DNA from: JBDWFY01 sp965275915
GTDB taxonomy: Bacteria; Pseudomonadota; Alphaproteobacteria; Rhizobiales; Stappiaceae
Assembly: GCA_965275915.1 (NCBI GenBank)
Contig: CBDHYI010000007.1
Span: forward strand, 2,046,001-2,110,000
Length of the DNA: 64,000 bases
Direction: 5' to 3'
The notes below the pieces were generated by a model. That model was not told the origin of the DNA, made no database searches, and saw only the letters and a list, made by a program, of their open reading frames with translations. Shown here piece by piece: positions 33,179 through 42,670 of this stretch. The translations under genes and the position numbers were made by a program. Within the stretch, counting starts at the first letter, position 1; every line of letters starts with the position of its first letter.

Positions 33179-34416
33179 TGACATCATTCCTCTTCCGCGC
33201 CCTTGACCGAAACGCAACACTGTTTCTGGCAATCCTTATCGGTGTTGCGGTTCTGGTTCCGGCTCTCAATCTGCTGCTACCGTCAAGCCATCCGTTGCAT
33301 GTGCCCAATTATGCGGTGCAGCTGTTCGGAAAATATCTGACCTACGCTTTGCTTGCGCTTTCGGTCGATCTGGTCTGGGGCTATTGCGGCATTCTTTCGC
33401 TTGGTCACGGCGCTTTCTTTGCGCTGGGCGGTTACGCGATGGGCATGTACCTGATGCGTCAGATCGGTCCCCGCGGCGTTTACGGCGATCCGATCCTGCC
33501 CGACTTCATGGTGTTCCTGAACTGGAAGGAATTGCCCTGGTACTGGTACGGCTTCGATATGTTTCCCTTCGCGGCACTGATGGTGTTTCTTGGGCCGGGC
33601 ATTCTTGCTTTTGTTTTCGGCTGGTTTGCTTTTCGCTCGCGGGTAACCGGTGTCTACCTTTCGATCATCACGCAGGCGATGACCTATGCCCTGCTGCTTG
33701 CTTTCTTCCGCAATGATATGGGGTTTGGCGGCAACAACGGCCTGACGGATTTCAAGGACATTCTGGGGTTCGACATACAGGCCGATACGACGCGGGCCGG
33801 CCTGTTTTTTGCCTCGGCAATTGCATTGGCTCTCTGTTTTGTCATCTGCCGCGCTGTCACGCGCTCAAAACTGGGCAAGGTTCTGGTGGCCGTCCGCGAT
33901 GCGGAAAGCCGGACCCGCTTCATCGGTTACCGGGTTGAGCACTATAAACTGTTTGTCTGGGTTCTGTCGGCGATGATGGCCGGCCTTGCCGGTGCGCTTT
34001 ACGTTCCCCAGGTCGGCATCATCAATCCGGGTGAATTTGCACCGGCCAATTCCATTGAACTGGTTATCTGGGTCGTGGTCGGTGGCCGGGGAACGCTGAT
34101 CGGGCCGATTATCGGCGCGATTATCGTCAATTTTGCCAAGACGTGGTTCACGGGAAGCCTGCCCGATCTCTGGCTGTTTGCGCTTGGCGGCATCTTTATC
34201 GGTGTGACGCTGTTCTTGCCCAAGGGAATTGTCGGCACCATCGCGCAGGGCTGGACCGCAATGAAGCAGCGCAGGATTTCCGCACGCGCGGAAGGTGGTA
34301 TCGGCAAACCACCAGACAAACCGCCCCACAGTCCGGCGGCCGCTGCCAATCGACCGGATCAGAAACCGGATCGCGGCAAGGGCCGGTCTCAGCCCGCGCC
34401 GCAGCCCGCGGAGTGA
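33175..34416 (+). CDS. urtC: urea ABC transporter permease UrtC
   Basis: A 413-residue LivM-type permease with about nine membrane helices (LALSVDLVWGYCGILSLGHG is the characteristic motif). The C-terminal 45 residues are a Pro/Lys-rich tail (KPPDKPPHSPAAAANRPDQ), longer than in most homologues and probably cytoplasmic. The start ATG 33175 overlaps the urtB stop (ATGA), a sign of coupled translation. Confidence 0.93.
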   Translation: MMTSFLFRALDRNATLFLAILIGVAVLVPALNLLLPSSHPLHVPNYAVQLFGKYLTYALLALSVDLVWGYCGILSLGHGAFFALGGYAMGMYLMRQIGPRGVYGDPILPDFMVFLNWKELPWYWYGFDMFPFAALMVFLGPGILAFVFGWFAFRSRVTGVYLSIITQAMTYALLLAFFRNDMGFGGNNGLTDFKDILGFDIQADTTRAGLFFASAIALALCFVICRAVTRSKLGKVLVAVRDAESRTRFIGYRVEHYKLFVWVLSAMMAGLAGALYVPQVGIINPGEFAPANSIELVIWVVVGGRGTLIGPIIGAIIVNFAKTWFTGSLPDLWLFALGGIFIGVTLFLPKGIVGTIAQGWTAMKQRRISARAEGGIGKPPDKPPHSPAAAANRPDQKPDRGKGRSQPAPQPAE

Positions 34417-34423
34417 ACCGGAC

Positions 34424-35170
34424 ATGGCCAAGGCAAACACTATTCTTTATCTTGACGGCGTGTCGGTCTCGTTCGACGGATTTAAGGCGCTCAACAACTT
34501 GTCGCTGTTCATTGAACCGGGGGAAATGCGGGCGATCATCGGTCCCAATGGCGCGGGAAAAACCACAATGATGGACGTCATCACCGGCAAAACCAAACCG
34601 GATGACGGCGAGGTTTTCTTCAACGGTTCCGTCGACCTGACGCTGCGCGATGAAGTCGATATCGCCGGCTTGGGGGTTGGACGGAAATTTCAGAAACCGA
34701 CTGTCTTTGAAAGCCACACCGTGTGGGACAACCTGGAACTGGCGCTCAAAGGCCCGCGCGGACCGTTTGCGACCCTTTTCCACGCGCTCTCAGATGAGGA
34801 GAGCAACCGGATCGAGGATCTCCTTGCGCTGATCCGCCTGAGCGACCGCCGGGATGAGCTTGCCGCCAATCTGTCCCATGGCCAAAAGCAGTGGCTCGAG
34901 ATCGGCATGCTTTTGGCGCAGGACCCCAAGCTTCTGCTTGTCGATGAACCGGCGGCCGGCATGACGGACGCGGAGACGGCCGAGACTGCCGCGCTCTTGA
35001 AAGATATTGCGAAGGATCACTCGGTCGTCGTTGTCGAGCACGACATGACATTTGTCCGGGACCTTGGTGTCCGGGTCACCGTTCTTCATGAGGGATCGGT
35101 TCTTGCTGAGGGATCGCTTGATCATGTGTCCGCCGATCCGCGTGTGGTTGAAGTCTATCTGGGCCGGTAA
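34424..35170 (+). CDS. urtD: urea ABC transporter ATP-binding protein UrtD
   Basis: A 248-residue LivG-type ATPase. Walker A is GPNGAGKTT near residue 40, the signature is LSHGQKQWLEIGMLL (a typical urtD variant of LSGGQ), and Walker B is LLLVDEPAAGMT. FQKPTVFESHTVWDNLELAL is the UrtD marker. It starts 7 bases after urtC. It powers urea import with UrtE. Confidence 0.94.
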   Translation: MAKANTILYLDGVSVSFDGFKALNNLSLFIEPGEMRAIIGPNGAGKTTMMDVITGKTKPDDGEVFFNGSVDLTLRDEVDIAGLGVGRKFQKPTVFESHTVWDNLELALKGPRGPFATLFHALSDEESNRIEDLLALIRLSDRRDELAANLSHGQKQWLEIGMLLAQDPKLLLVDEPAAGMTDAETAETAALLKDIAKDHSVVVVEHDMTFVRDLGVRVTVLHEGSVLAEGSLDHVSADPRVVEVYLGR

Positions 35171-35175
35171 TTGCG

Positions 35176-35871
35176 ATGCTGAATGTTGAAAATATCGATC
35201 TTCACTATGGTGCCTCGCAGGCCCTTAAGGGCGTTACCCTGTCGGCGGAGCTCGGCAAGGTAACGTGTCTCATGGGACGGAACGGGGTTGGCAAGACATC
35301 GACACTGCGTGCAATTGTCGGCCAACAGCCCGTTTCCGCCGGTACAGTGCGGTGGAACGGGCGGGACATCGGCAGATTGTCGCCCGACGCACGGGCCCGG
35401 GCCGGGATCGCCTATGTGCCGCAGGGACGCGAGATTTTCTCGCTGCTGTCGGTTCGGGAGAACCTTGAAACCGGATTCGCGCCGGTGCCGCGCAAAGACC
35501 GGTCAATCCCGGACAGCATTTTCGATCTGTTTCCGGTCCTTAAGGATATGCTGGGGCGACGGGGCGGCGACCTGTCCGGCGGACAGCAGCAACAGCTGGC
35601 CATTGCGCGTGCACTGGTGACCCGTCCCCGGCTTCTGGTGCTGGACGAGCCCACCGAAGGCATTCAGCCCTCAATCATCAAAGATATCGGCCGGGCGATC
35701 GAATGGCTCCGGGATCAGGGAACAATGGCGATCCTGCTGGTCGAGCAATATTTTGAATTCGCCCGCGATCTGGCCGACAGTTTTGCGGTCATGGACCGGG
35801 GTGAAGTCATTCTTTCCGGTGCTCGTGCGGATATGGACGAGGCCGTGGTACGGCGGCATTTGACCGTGTAG
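35176..35871 (+). CDS. urtE: urea ABC transporter ATP-binding protein UrtE
   Basis: A 231-residue LivF-type ATPase. Walker A is GRNGVGKTS, the signature LSGGQQQQLAIARAL and Walker B LLVLDEPTEGIQPS. IDLHYGASQALKGV at the N-terminus matches UrtE. It starts 5 bases after urtD and closes the operon. No urease gene follows within the window. Confidence 0.94.
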   Translation: MLNVENIDLHYGASQALKGVTLSAELGKVTCLMGRNGVGKTSTLRAIVGQQPVSAGTVRWNGRDIGRLSPDARARAGIAYVPQGREIFSLLSVRENLETGFAPVPRKDRSIPDSIFDLFPVLKDMLGRRGGDLSGGQQQQLAIARALVTRPRLLVLDEPTEGIQPSIIKDIGRAIEWLRDQGTMAILLVEQYFEFARDLADSFAVMDRGEVILSGARADMDEAVVRRHLTV

Positions 35872-35882
35872 TCAGAGCGTTT

Positions 35883-35903
35883 GGGGCGTCATATTGACGC
35901 TCC
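35883..35903 (+). terminator. possible terminator hairpin after urtE
   Basis: A 9-bp stem with one G-U pair (GGGGCGTCA, loop TAT, TGACGCTCC) begins 11 bases after the urtE stop. No T-run follows, so it may be an RNA-stability hairpin instead. Confidence 0.4.
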
Positions 35904-36144
35904 GACTGTGGCGTTTCCCCGGCGTCTTGTGGTAATTGGCCTTCAAAGGATAAAATGGACCTGCCTTTTCGGCGGCAGTTGCGCGTCGACTAAAGCCTGA
36001 CGTCTGGTCTGTTCGGATGGAATTGCCCTCAGAGCGTATCCTGGAAAAGTTGAAACACTTTTTCGACAGGGGTACGCGACAAAACAAAGACTTGGAGTAT
36101 TTCGCGCGCTTGATAAGCGCAACAAAGACTCCGGGAGGCCTGAT

Positions 36145-39100
36145 ATGAAGCGATTGCTCACTGCGCTGAGCACCCTGATCGTTGTCGTGGTGGCAATCGG
36201 GTTATTGGTTCCGTTTTTCCTGCCCAAGGAAGACCTGAAGAATCAGATCGTTTCCCGGTTCAAAGCGGAAACCGGCTGGCACCTCAGGATCGACGGCCCG
36301 ATCGATTTCGCTGTGTTACCGATTGTTTCCATGAACGCTCAGGATGTCGGCTTGTCCGGTGAAGCCGGCGCGGACGGCATCGAGTTCGTTTCGCTTGCGG
36401 AAATGGATATTGCGCTTAGTTGGTCAGGTCTGCTGACCGGCACGATTGAAATATCGGCTGTCACGCTGCTGGAGCCTGAGTTTTTCCTGGAAATTGATGC
36501 CGATGGCAGCACAAGCTGGGCGCCGCGTCGCGCACTTAAAGGCGGAAAACTGACGTCGGCGGGCAATGCTGAACAGCCGCAGGATAAGACGGAAAGCGCA
36601 GCGGCATCCGAAAGCGGTGGCAACAAATTCTCTGCCTTGGAACGCGTCCGGCTGAATGCTGTCAGCATACTCGACGGTTCGGTGCGGTATGGCGACAAAC
36701 GCAACGGCGCGACTTACTACCTGAACGATGTGAACCTCCTTTTGACATCGCCGTCTCTGGCGGAAAATATCGCTCTTGAAGGGAATCTGGTCTGGAGGGG
36801 ACAGGAGATCGGCGTCGATGCCAGTCTGGATCGGCCTTTGTCTGCCCTGCAGGGGACGAAGTCGCCTTTCACGCTGCAAGTGGATGCGTTCAGGACCGAT
36901 CTGGCCGCCGAAGGGCATCTTACCGTCGCACCGGTGGATGTTGATGCCACCTTCACCGTAAAAGGAGAGTCGCTTGCCGCACTGACAGGTCAAGCCGACG
37001 GGTCAACGGCGGGCGGGGCCTATGAGCTGGCTGCCTTTGTTGAAGCCAATGAGGCCGAGGTTATTGCCAATGATATCAAGGGCCGGATCGCCGGGGCATC
37101 GTTTACCGGTGCCTTCAACGCTGCCTTGGACGGACCCAAACCGGTTTTCAACGGCAATCTTGATATAGAAGCCATTGACCTTGCTGCATTGCGGGCAGTG
37201 GAAGCGGCCACCGACGCGGAGACAGCCGATACGCCGCCCGAAAAAGCGCAGGAAGCGGTGTCTGCAGGCGAAACAACGACACCGGCCGGCGAAAGCGGCG
37301 CCTGGACCGATCTTTCGGTTCTCCAGCAATTCGATGCGGATTTTTCTTTGATGGTTGATGCCTTGTCGGCCGGTGATGCCAAAGTCGAACAGCTGAAACT
37401 GACGAGCCGGGTTCGCAATGGCGGACTGACGGTAAACGTGGCGGAGGCCCGGGCGCTTGGCGGCACTCTATCGGCGGACCTCATGGCAAATCCGGTTTCC
37501 GGCGGTACAGACGTGACAGCCGATGTCACCTTGAACACCCTGTCGGCCTCTCAGATCCTTGTGCTTGCGGGGCGCACCGAACAGGTGTCCGGAGCGGTAT
37601 CGTCCGATTTCAGCCTCAAGGGAAGCGGCAAGACGCTTGAGGAGATCGGTCTTAATCTCAAGCCCAGCGGGACGCTCAGTTTGCGAAATGGCTCCGTGAG
37701 CGGACTGGATCTTGCATCCATCTTCAATGGTGACAGTTCAGCGGATGAAATCAAAGACTTGTCCGTTGACGTAGAGATGACCGGCTTGAACGAACCGATC
37801 AAAGTCGGCGGGGGTCTCAACTGGCGCAGGGAGCCGTTCAAGATTTCAGGCAGCGTGAATCCAACCGGATTGTTCGCCGGGGAACAAACGCGTGCGTCGG
37901 TGCGGATCTCCAGCGCACGCGGGTCGGTCGGCTATCGCGGGACCGTCGCGCTGAGCGGCGCGGCCACCGGGGACGTTTCGCTTGAGACCAATTCCCTGCG
38001 CGGTCTGATGGCCTGGGTCGGCAGTCCGCTTCCACCGGGACGCGGGCTGGAGCAGTTTGAGATCGCGGGCCGATTTGATGTCAACGGATCAAGAGTAAGT
38101 TTTGCCGAGACCAGTGTTCTGGTTGACTCCAGTTTCGGTAAAGGACAGGGCGTTATCGATTTGGGTGGCCCCGTGCCGGAGATCGACGCTGAGCTGGCAC
38201 TGACCCGATTGATCCTCGATCCTTATTTGTCCGCAAGGAAAGGGGATGCCGGCGGGCAGTCCCAAGCGGCGCCGGCGGCGGCTCCTGCCAGCGCCTCCGG
38301 TTCCGGATGGTCTAACGAGCCGATCGACTTTTCCGGGCTGAATGCATTTAATGCAAAGTTAAAGCTGACAGCGCGCGAAATACTCTGGGAAAAACTGACG
38401 CTCGGCGACAGCCGTCTGAACGTGACCGTTTCAAATGGCGATCTTGCGGCCAATCTGGAAAATCTTGCTCTTTACGAGGGCACCGGTTTCGGCTCGGTCA
38501 ATCTGCGGGGCGGTCAGACACCGAGTGTTCAGGCAAAACTTGTCATCGCTCAGGTCAAAGCGCGACCACTCTTGTCAGCTGCCGCCGATTTTGGCTGGAT
38601 CGAAGGCCGAACCAACCTGGAGATGGGTGTCACCGCGACCGGCCGGTCTGAGGCCGAATTGATCGATACCCTCGCCGGATCAGCAAGTTTTCAGTTTAGC
38701 GACGGTGCGATCCGAGGAATTAATATTCCCCGCATGGTGCGCTCGCTTTCAATTCAGACGCTGCTCGGCTGGAGCGAAAACAGCGGCCAGAAGACGGATT
38801 TCAGCGAACTGTCGGCCAGCTTTACCATCGACCGGGGACTGGCGACAAACTCCGATCTGAAGCTTATCGGACCTCTGATCAGGATGACCGGCGCCGGTGT
38901 AACGGACTTTCCCGCCAGGATTCTCGACTGGCGTTTTGATCCCAAAGTGATGGCAAGTCTGGAGGGGCAATCGGCTGGGGACGAGGATCTTGTCGGGCTG
39001 GGAGTTCCCGTTCTTGTGAAAGGCCCGTGGACGAAGCCGGAAATCTATCCGGACATTCAGGGGATACTCGAAAACCCGGAGGCGGCTTATCAGCAACTCC

Positions 39101-39321
39101 GGTCGGCCAGCGGTGATCTTGGCAAGCTTCTGGGCGGTGAGGGCGCGCTGGGCGACCTGCCCGGCGATATTGTGCAGAAAGTCACGAAAGGCAGCAAGGA
39201 TATCGATGTCAAGGATATCGTCGAAGGCGTTTCCAACGACGACCAGGTGCTGCAGACCCTTGAACAGGGATTTGGACTGCCGGAGGGCTTTCTGGGTTCC
39301 TTCGGGCGCAAGAGCAAGTAA
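36145..39321 (+). CDS. AsmA family protein
   Basis: A protein of 1058 residues. One N-terminal membrane helix (LSTLIVVVVAIGLLVPFFL) is followed by the AsmA signature KAETGWHLRIDGPIDFAVLP and a very long periplasmic beta-rich region, ending with AsmA_2-like repeats (SASFQFSDGAIRGINIPRMV near residue 850). A Gln/Ala/Ser linker lies near residue 700. AsmA proteins form hydrophobic grooves that bridge the two membranes and are linked to lipid transport. It converges with phnN, with only 7 bases between the stop codons, so no terminator separates them. Confidence 0.88.
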   Translation: MKRLLTALSTLIVVVVAIGLLVPFFLPKEDLKNQIVSRFKAETGWHLRIDGPIDFAVLPIVSMNAQDVGLSGEAGADGIEFVSLAEMDIALSWSGLLTGTIEISAVTLLEPEFFLEIDADGSTSWAPRRALKGGKLTSAGNAEQPQDKTESAAASESGGNKFSALERVRLNAVSILDGSVRYGDKRNGATYYLNDVNLLLTSPSLAENIALEGNLVWRGQEIGVDASLDRPLSALQGTKSPFTLQVDAFRTDLAAEGHLTVAPVDVDATFTVKGESLAALTGQADGSTAGGAYELAAFVEANEAEVIANDIKGRIAGASFTGAFNAALDGPKPVFNGNLDIEAIDLAALRAVEAATDAETADTPPEKAQEAVSAGETTTPAGESGAWTDLSVLQQFDADFSLMVDALSAGDAKVEQLKLTSRVRNGGLTVNVAEARALGGTLSADLMANPVSGGTDVTADVTLNTLSASQILVLAGRTEQVSGAVSSDFSLKGSGKTLEEIGLNLKPSGTLSLRNGSVSGLDLASIFNGDSSADEIKDLSVDVEMTGLNEPIKVGGGLNWRREPFKISGSVNPTGLFAGEQTRASVRISSARGSVGYRGTVALSGAATGDVSLETNSLRGLMAWVGSPLPPGRGLEQFEIAGRFDVNGSRVSFAETSVLVDSSFGKGQGVIDLGGPVPEIDAELALTRLILDPYLSARKGDAGGQSQAAPAAAPASASGSGWSNEPIDFSGLNAFNAKLKLTAREILWEKLTLGDSRLNVTVSNGDLAANLENLALYEGTGFGSVNLRGGQTPSVQAKLVIAQVKARPLLSAAADFGWIEGRTNLEMGVTATGRSEAELIDTLAGSASFQFSDGAIRGINIPRMVRSLSIQTLLGWSENSGQKTDFSELSASFTIDRGLATNSDLKLIGPLIRMTGAGVTDFPARILDWRFDPKVMASLEGQSAGDEDLVGLGVPVLVKGPWTKPEIYPDIQGILENPEAAYQQLRSASGDLGKLLGGEGALGDLPGDIVQKVTKGSKDIDVKDIVEGVSNDDQVLQTLEQGFGLPEGFLGSFGRKSK

Positions 39322-39328
39322 GCCGTAA

Positions 39329-39937
39329 TCACGAACCGTTTTCTGCGGGCTGATTTGTCAGCGCCTGGAACGATTGAGTGAGCCCGGTCACCAGCGCATC
39401 GATTCCGGCCTTTGTCGTCCCGTCGTTCGTAACTGTCAGAAGATTTGTAACCTCAGGCAGGGCGAGGTCCGCCCGTTCAAGGCGTGCACGGATTTCCGCC
39501 GCGGTTTCCCGCCCCCGATGCGCCAGCCGATCGGCAAGAACCGGAATCGGCGCCGTCACATGAACCGCCAGCACATGGCCATATCGTTCAAGTGCCCTCG
39601 GAATCGCAGCGCGTGAACCGTTTGCAACGGCCATTTTCCCGTCTCTGATTGCGTCCGCGGCAGAGATGGGCAAAACGTATCCAAGACCATGTGCGCGCCA
39701 GCACAATGTGTTCTGGTCCGGCTGCGACAGCCGGTCATAGTCCGCTTCGCTGATGCTGTCGTGATCTTCAGCGGCGGGGTTGGACTTTCGGGTGATCAGC
39801 CGTTTGACGAAGACAAAATCCGAACGGCCGGCCAGTGCGATTTTCGCACCGTCGATCAGCGTGTCCTTTCCTGCGCCGCTGGGACCGACAACAAGGGCCA
39901 GGACGCCCGGACCGATCTTGTTTTCAAAAGACATCAT
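39329..39937 (-). CDS. phnN: ribose 1,5-bisphosphokinase PhnN
   Basis: A 202-residue kinase resembling guanylate kinase. The P-loop GPSGAGKDTLIDGAK begins near residue 18, and the lid region includes KRLITRKSNPAAEDHDSISE. It phosphorylates ribose 1,5-bisphosphate to PRPP at the end of the C-P lyase route. The start overlaps phnM by 4 bases (ATGA). It is the last gene of the phn operon. Confidence 0.92.
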   Translation of the reverse strand: MMSFENKIGPGVLALVVGPSGAGKDTLIDGAKIALAGRSDFVFVKRLITRKSNPAAEDHDSISEADYDRLSQPDQNTLCWRAHGLGYVLPISAADAIRDGKMAVANGSRAAIPRALERYGHVLAVHVTAPIPVLADRLAHRGRETAAEIRARLERADLALPEVTNLLTVTNDGTTKAGIDALVTGLTQSFQALTNQPAENGS

Positions 39938-41070
39938 GCGACCCGGCGGCCCTCGCGCCAGACGGCGCGAACGACGGGAACGCCGTCATTCAAGTGGACC
40001 TGAACCAGATCGGCCCGCCGTCCGACGGCGATTTCTCCCCGATCGTAAAGACCGGCCGCTTCCGCCGGTGTTTTCGTGACCATTGCCATGCTTTGTGGCA
40101 GGGAGATCGCATCGCTGCTTTCGGAAAGAATAAAGGCTGCGTAGAGGAGGGAGAACGGCACATAATCGGACGAGAGGATATCCAGAAGCCCCCGTTCAGC
40201 CAGCTCCTGCGCCGAGACATTGCCCGAATGAGACCCGCCGCGGACAACATTGGGAGCCCCCATCAGGATTTTCAGTCCTGCGCTGCGCGAGGCGTCGGCA
40301 GCTTGGATGGTTGTCGGAAATTCGGCAACCGTAACATTGTTTTCTATCGCTTCGTCGACATGCGCTTGGGTGGCGTCGTCGTGGCTTGCAAGCACAATCG
40401 GACGCGGCGCACATCTTTGGGAAATGATGCGGCGGTTCTTGCTCGAATGTTCTTCGGCTTGCGCCAGACGCCGGTCCACGAACGAGTCGAACTCCGCATC
40501 GCTCATACCGGTTTTGCCCTGATAGTACTGCCGGTAAACATCCATTGACGTGAATTGACGCTGTCCCGGCGTGTGATCCATCAGGGAAACGACACGGACC
40601 TTGTCCACTTCATCGAACATCGAGAACCCGTCGATGACATCCGGTGCTGATACTTCGCAGCGCAGGTGAATGTAATGCTCGGCCCTCAGCCGATTGTCCC
40701 GGTCCCCTTTTGTAATGGCTTGGGCGAGATTATGCATATCCCTGGATTGCAGCCGGGCGTCCTCGTCCATCCCGACCCTGAGTGCATCGAAGACCGTCGT
40801 AATGCCCGAACCGGCGATCTGCATGTCGTGCGCCTGAACCGAGGCAACCGGATTCCAGCGAACGCCCGGACGCGGGGCGTAGTGGGTTTCCAGATGATCG
40901 GTGTGGAGTTCCACAAGCCCGGGGATAAGATAATCGCCCTCAAGGTCGATGCCCTGACGGCTGCCGCCGGTGTCAATCGCGCCAATCCTTCCCTCTGCGA
41001 CAGATACGCTGCCGGAGATCAACTCGTCGGCCAGAACAATTCGGGCGTTTGTGAAGACTGCATCCATCAT
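39934..41070 (-). CDS. phnM: alpha-D-ribose 1-methylphosphonate 5-triphosphate diphosphatase PhnM
   Basis: A 378-residue amidohydrolase. Metal-site motifs are visible: GLVELHTDHLETHYAPRPGV near residue 53 and VLASHDDATQAHVDE near residue 230. It releases pyrophosphate from the triphosphate intermediate formed by the PhnGHI(L) step. Full length for the family. It overlaps the 2H phosphoesterase gene upstream and phnN downstream by 4 bases each. Confidence 0.94.
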   Translation of the reverse strand: MMDAVFTNARIVLADELISGSVSVAEGRIGAIDTGGSRQGIDLEGDYLIPGLVELHTDHLETHYAPRPGVRWNPVASVQAHDMQIAGSGITTVFDALRVGMDEDARLQSRDMHNLAQAITKGDRDNRLRAEHYIHLRCEVSAPDVIDGFSMFDEVDKVRVVSLMDHTPGQRQFTSMDVYRQYYQGKTGMSDAEFDSFVDRRLAQAEEHSSKNRRIISQRCAPRPIVLASHDDATQAHVDEAIENNVTVAEFPTTIQAADASRSAGLKILMGAPNVVRGGSHSGNVSAQELAERGLLDILSSDYVPFSLLYAAFILSESSDAISLPQSMAMVTKTPAEAAGLYDRGEIAVGRRADLVQVHLNDGVPVVRAVWREGRRVA

Positions 41071-41804
41071 AAGGTCTCTTGTTCTGCCAGAGCAGCCGGC
41101 GGTGCTGCGATCTGTCCGGTCAGGGATTCTGAGTGGGAAATAACAAAAGGAGCGCCAGGTTCCGGTTCAACATAAATCGCCAACCGGTCAATGCGAAGCG
41201 GTCGGTTGGTGACCGGCACAAAGTAGTCACGACAGGCGTCAGTCAGCAAAGCGCCGTCTGCGGCGTCTATCAGTGAAACCGACAGTGTCATGTGAAAACG
41301 GAATTCGTCAAACACATGCGGATAGCCCCAACGGGTCAGATACGATGATTGGCGCTTGCTGAGTGAAGAACTCTGCCGTCTCTCCAGGTCTTCTGAGGTG
41401 AGATCCTGCCTCAGGTCATCGAATGCTTTCACGCAATGGGCGGCCAGATCGTTCAGGGCGGACGTCGGACGGGCGGGTGTCAGAGCAAGGAAGTGGCCGA
41501 GTTTGTTCACGGCCAGGCCTTCGGGCAGCAGCACGGGTTTTGTCTGTTCGCAGAATTGCTCGAAGCGGTTGACCAGCGTTGTTTCCGTTGCTCCGGGTCT
41601 TAATCTGAAGGGCGCCTTCATCGTGGCATGAAATCCGTAGCGACGCGGTGATGCCGTCAGGTCCGCCAACCGCTGGGCGCTGATTTCGTCCACAGCGGGT
41701 TGTCCGATTTCGTCGCCGGAAAACGCATCCCGGCCCAGCCACGTGCTTCCAAGCCGTGTCAGTTCCGAATCTTTGCTGGCGGTGTAATAAATGGCATATC
41801 TCAT
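41067..41804 (-). CDS. DUF1045 2H phosphoesterase-like protein of phosphonate operons
   Basis: A 245-residue protein of the DUF1045 (TIGR03223) family, named for its place in phn operons. It has two H-x-T motifs, YGFHATMKAPFRL near residue 57 and FRFHMTLSVSL near residue 172, the signature of the 2H phosphoesterase fold that opens cyclic or 5-phosphoryl substrates. No phnP, the usual cyclic phosphodiesterase of this pathway, is in the window, so this protein might take over that step; that is inference. ATG 41804 gives the usual start MRYAIYYT. A 160-base gap separates it from phnL. Confidence 0.85.
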   Translation of the reverse strand: MRYAIYYTASKDSELTRLGSTWLGRDAFSGDEIGQPAVDEISAQRLADLTASPRRYGFHATMKAPFRLRPGATETTLVNRFEQFCEQTKPVLLPEGLAVNKLGHFLALTPARPTSALNDLAAHCVKAFDDLRQDLTSEDLERRQSSSLSKRQSSYLTRWGYPHVFDEFRFHMTLSVSLIDAADGALLTDACRDYFVPVTNRPLRIDRLAIYVEPEPGAPFVISHSESLTGQIAAPPAALAEQETL

Positions 41805-41964
41805 CGCGTCATATCTCTTTGCTTGCGGACGGCACGAAGTCGCGGAAAACTGTAATCCGGTCTCGTGCACAACTGCATTTCAGAAAAGGGACACAGACGT
41901 GTCGAAGCGATGAAGCTTGCATGACAATCCAGTCAATTTTGATTCTGCCGCAGGCGGTAGCACA

Positions 41965-42663
41965 TTATGCGGCAACAGCGAACGCCGTGACATCAACAAC
42001 CTTGTCGGCGACCCGCTCCCGGACATCCGCATCATGGAAGATCCCCAGCATGGCAACGCCTGCCTGTTTCTTTTCCTGAATGAGTTCGACAACGACACTT
42101 CGGTTTTTTGCATCAAGCGAGGCGGTCGGCTCGTCCAGAAGCAGGATCGGGTAATGGGCGATGAACCCCCTGGCAATGTTGACCCTTTGTTGTTCTCCAC
42201 CGGAAAACGTCGCCGGCGGCAATTGCCAGAGCCCTTTTGGGACATTGAGCCGTGCGAGAAGATCGGCAGCAACTTTTGTCGCTTCGACATGCTCTGTTCC
42301 CTGCGCGACCAGCGGCTCCGCCACAATATCAAGGGCTGAGATTCGGGGAATGACCCGCAGGAACTGACTGACATAGCCAAGGGTCGTTTTTCGCAACGCC
42401 ACAATCCGACGGGGAACTGCATTGGCCACATTGACGATTTCATCGCCATCGGTCACCAGAATCTGCCCCTCGTGGCATCGATAGTTGCCGTAGATCATTT
42501 TCAGGATAGAGCTTTTGCCGGCGCCGGACGGTCCGCCCAGAACACCGCATTCGCCGGCGCTCAGAGAGAATTCGACACCTTGAAACACCGGCAATTCGAG
42601 AGCGTTCTGAAGGTGCATGGTGAATGTTTTGCCGACATTGGAAAGATAGAGTTTTGTATTCAT
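41965..42663 (-). CDS. phnL: C-P lyase ABC-type subunit PhnL
   Basis: A 232-residue ABC ATPase domain. Walker A GGPSGAGKSSILKMIYG, signature FSGGEQQRVNIARGF and Walker B LLLDEPTASLDAKN are intact. PhnL is not a transporter subunit: it associates with the PhnGHIJ core and is needed for C-P lyase activity. It starts 7 bases after phnK. Confidence 0.94.
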   Translation of the reverse strand: MNTKLYLSNVGKTFTMHLQNALELPVFQGVEFSLSAGECGVLGGPSGAGKSSILKMIYGNYRCHEGQILVTDGDEIVNVANAVPRRIVALRKTTLGYVSQFLRVIPRISALDIVAEPLVAQGTEHVEATKVAADLLARLNVPKGLWQLPPATFSGGEQQRVNIARGFIAHYPILLLDEPTASLDAKNRSVVVELIQEKKQAGVAMLGIFHDADVRERVADKVVDVTAFAVAA

Positions 42664-42670
42664 ACCGTCC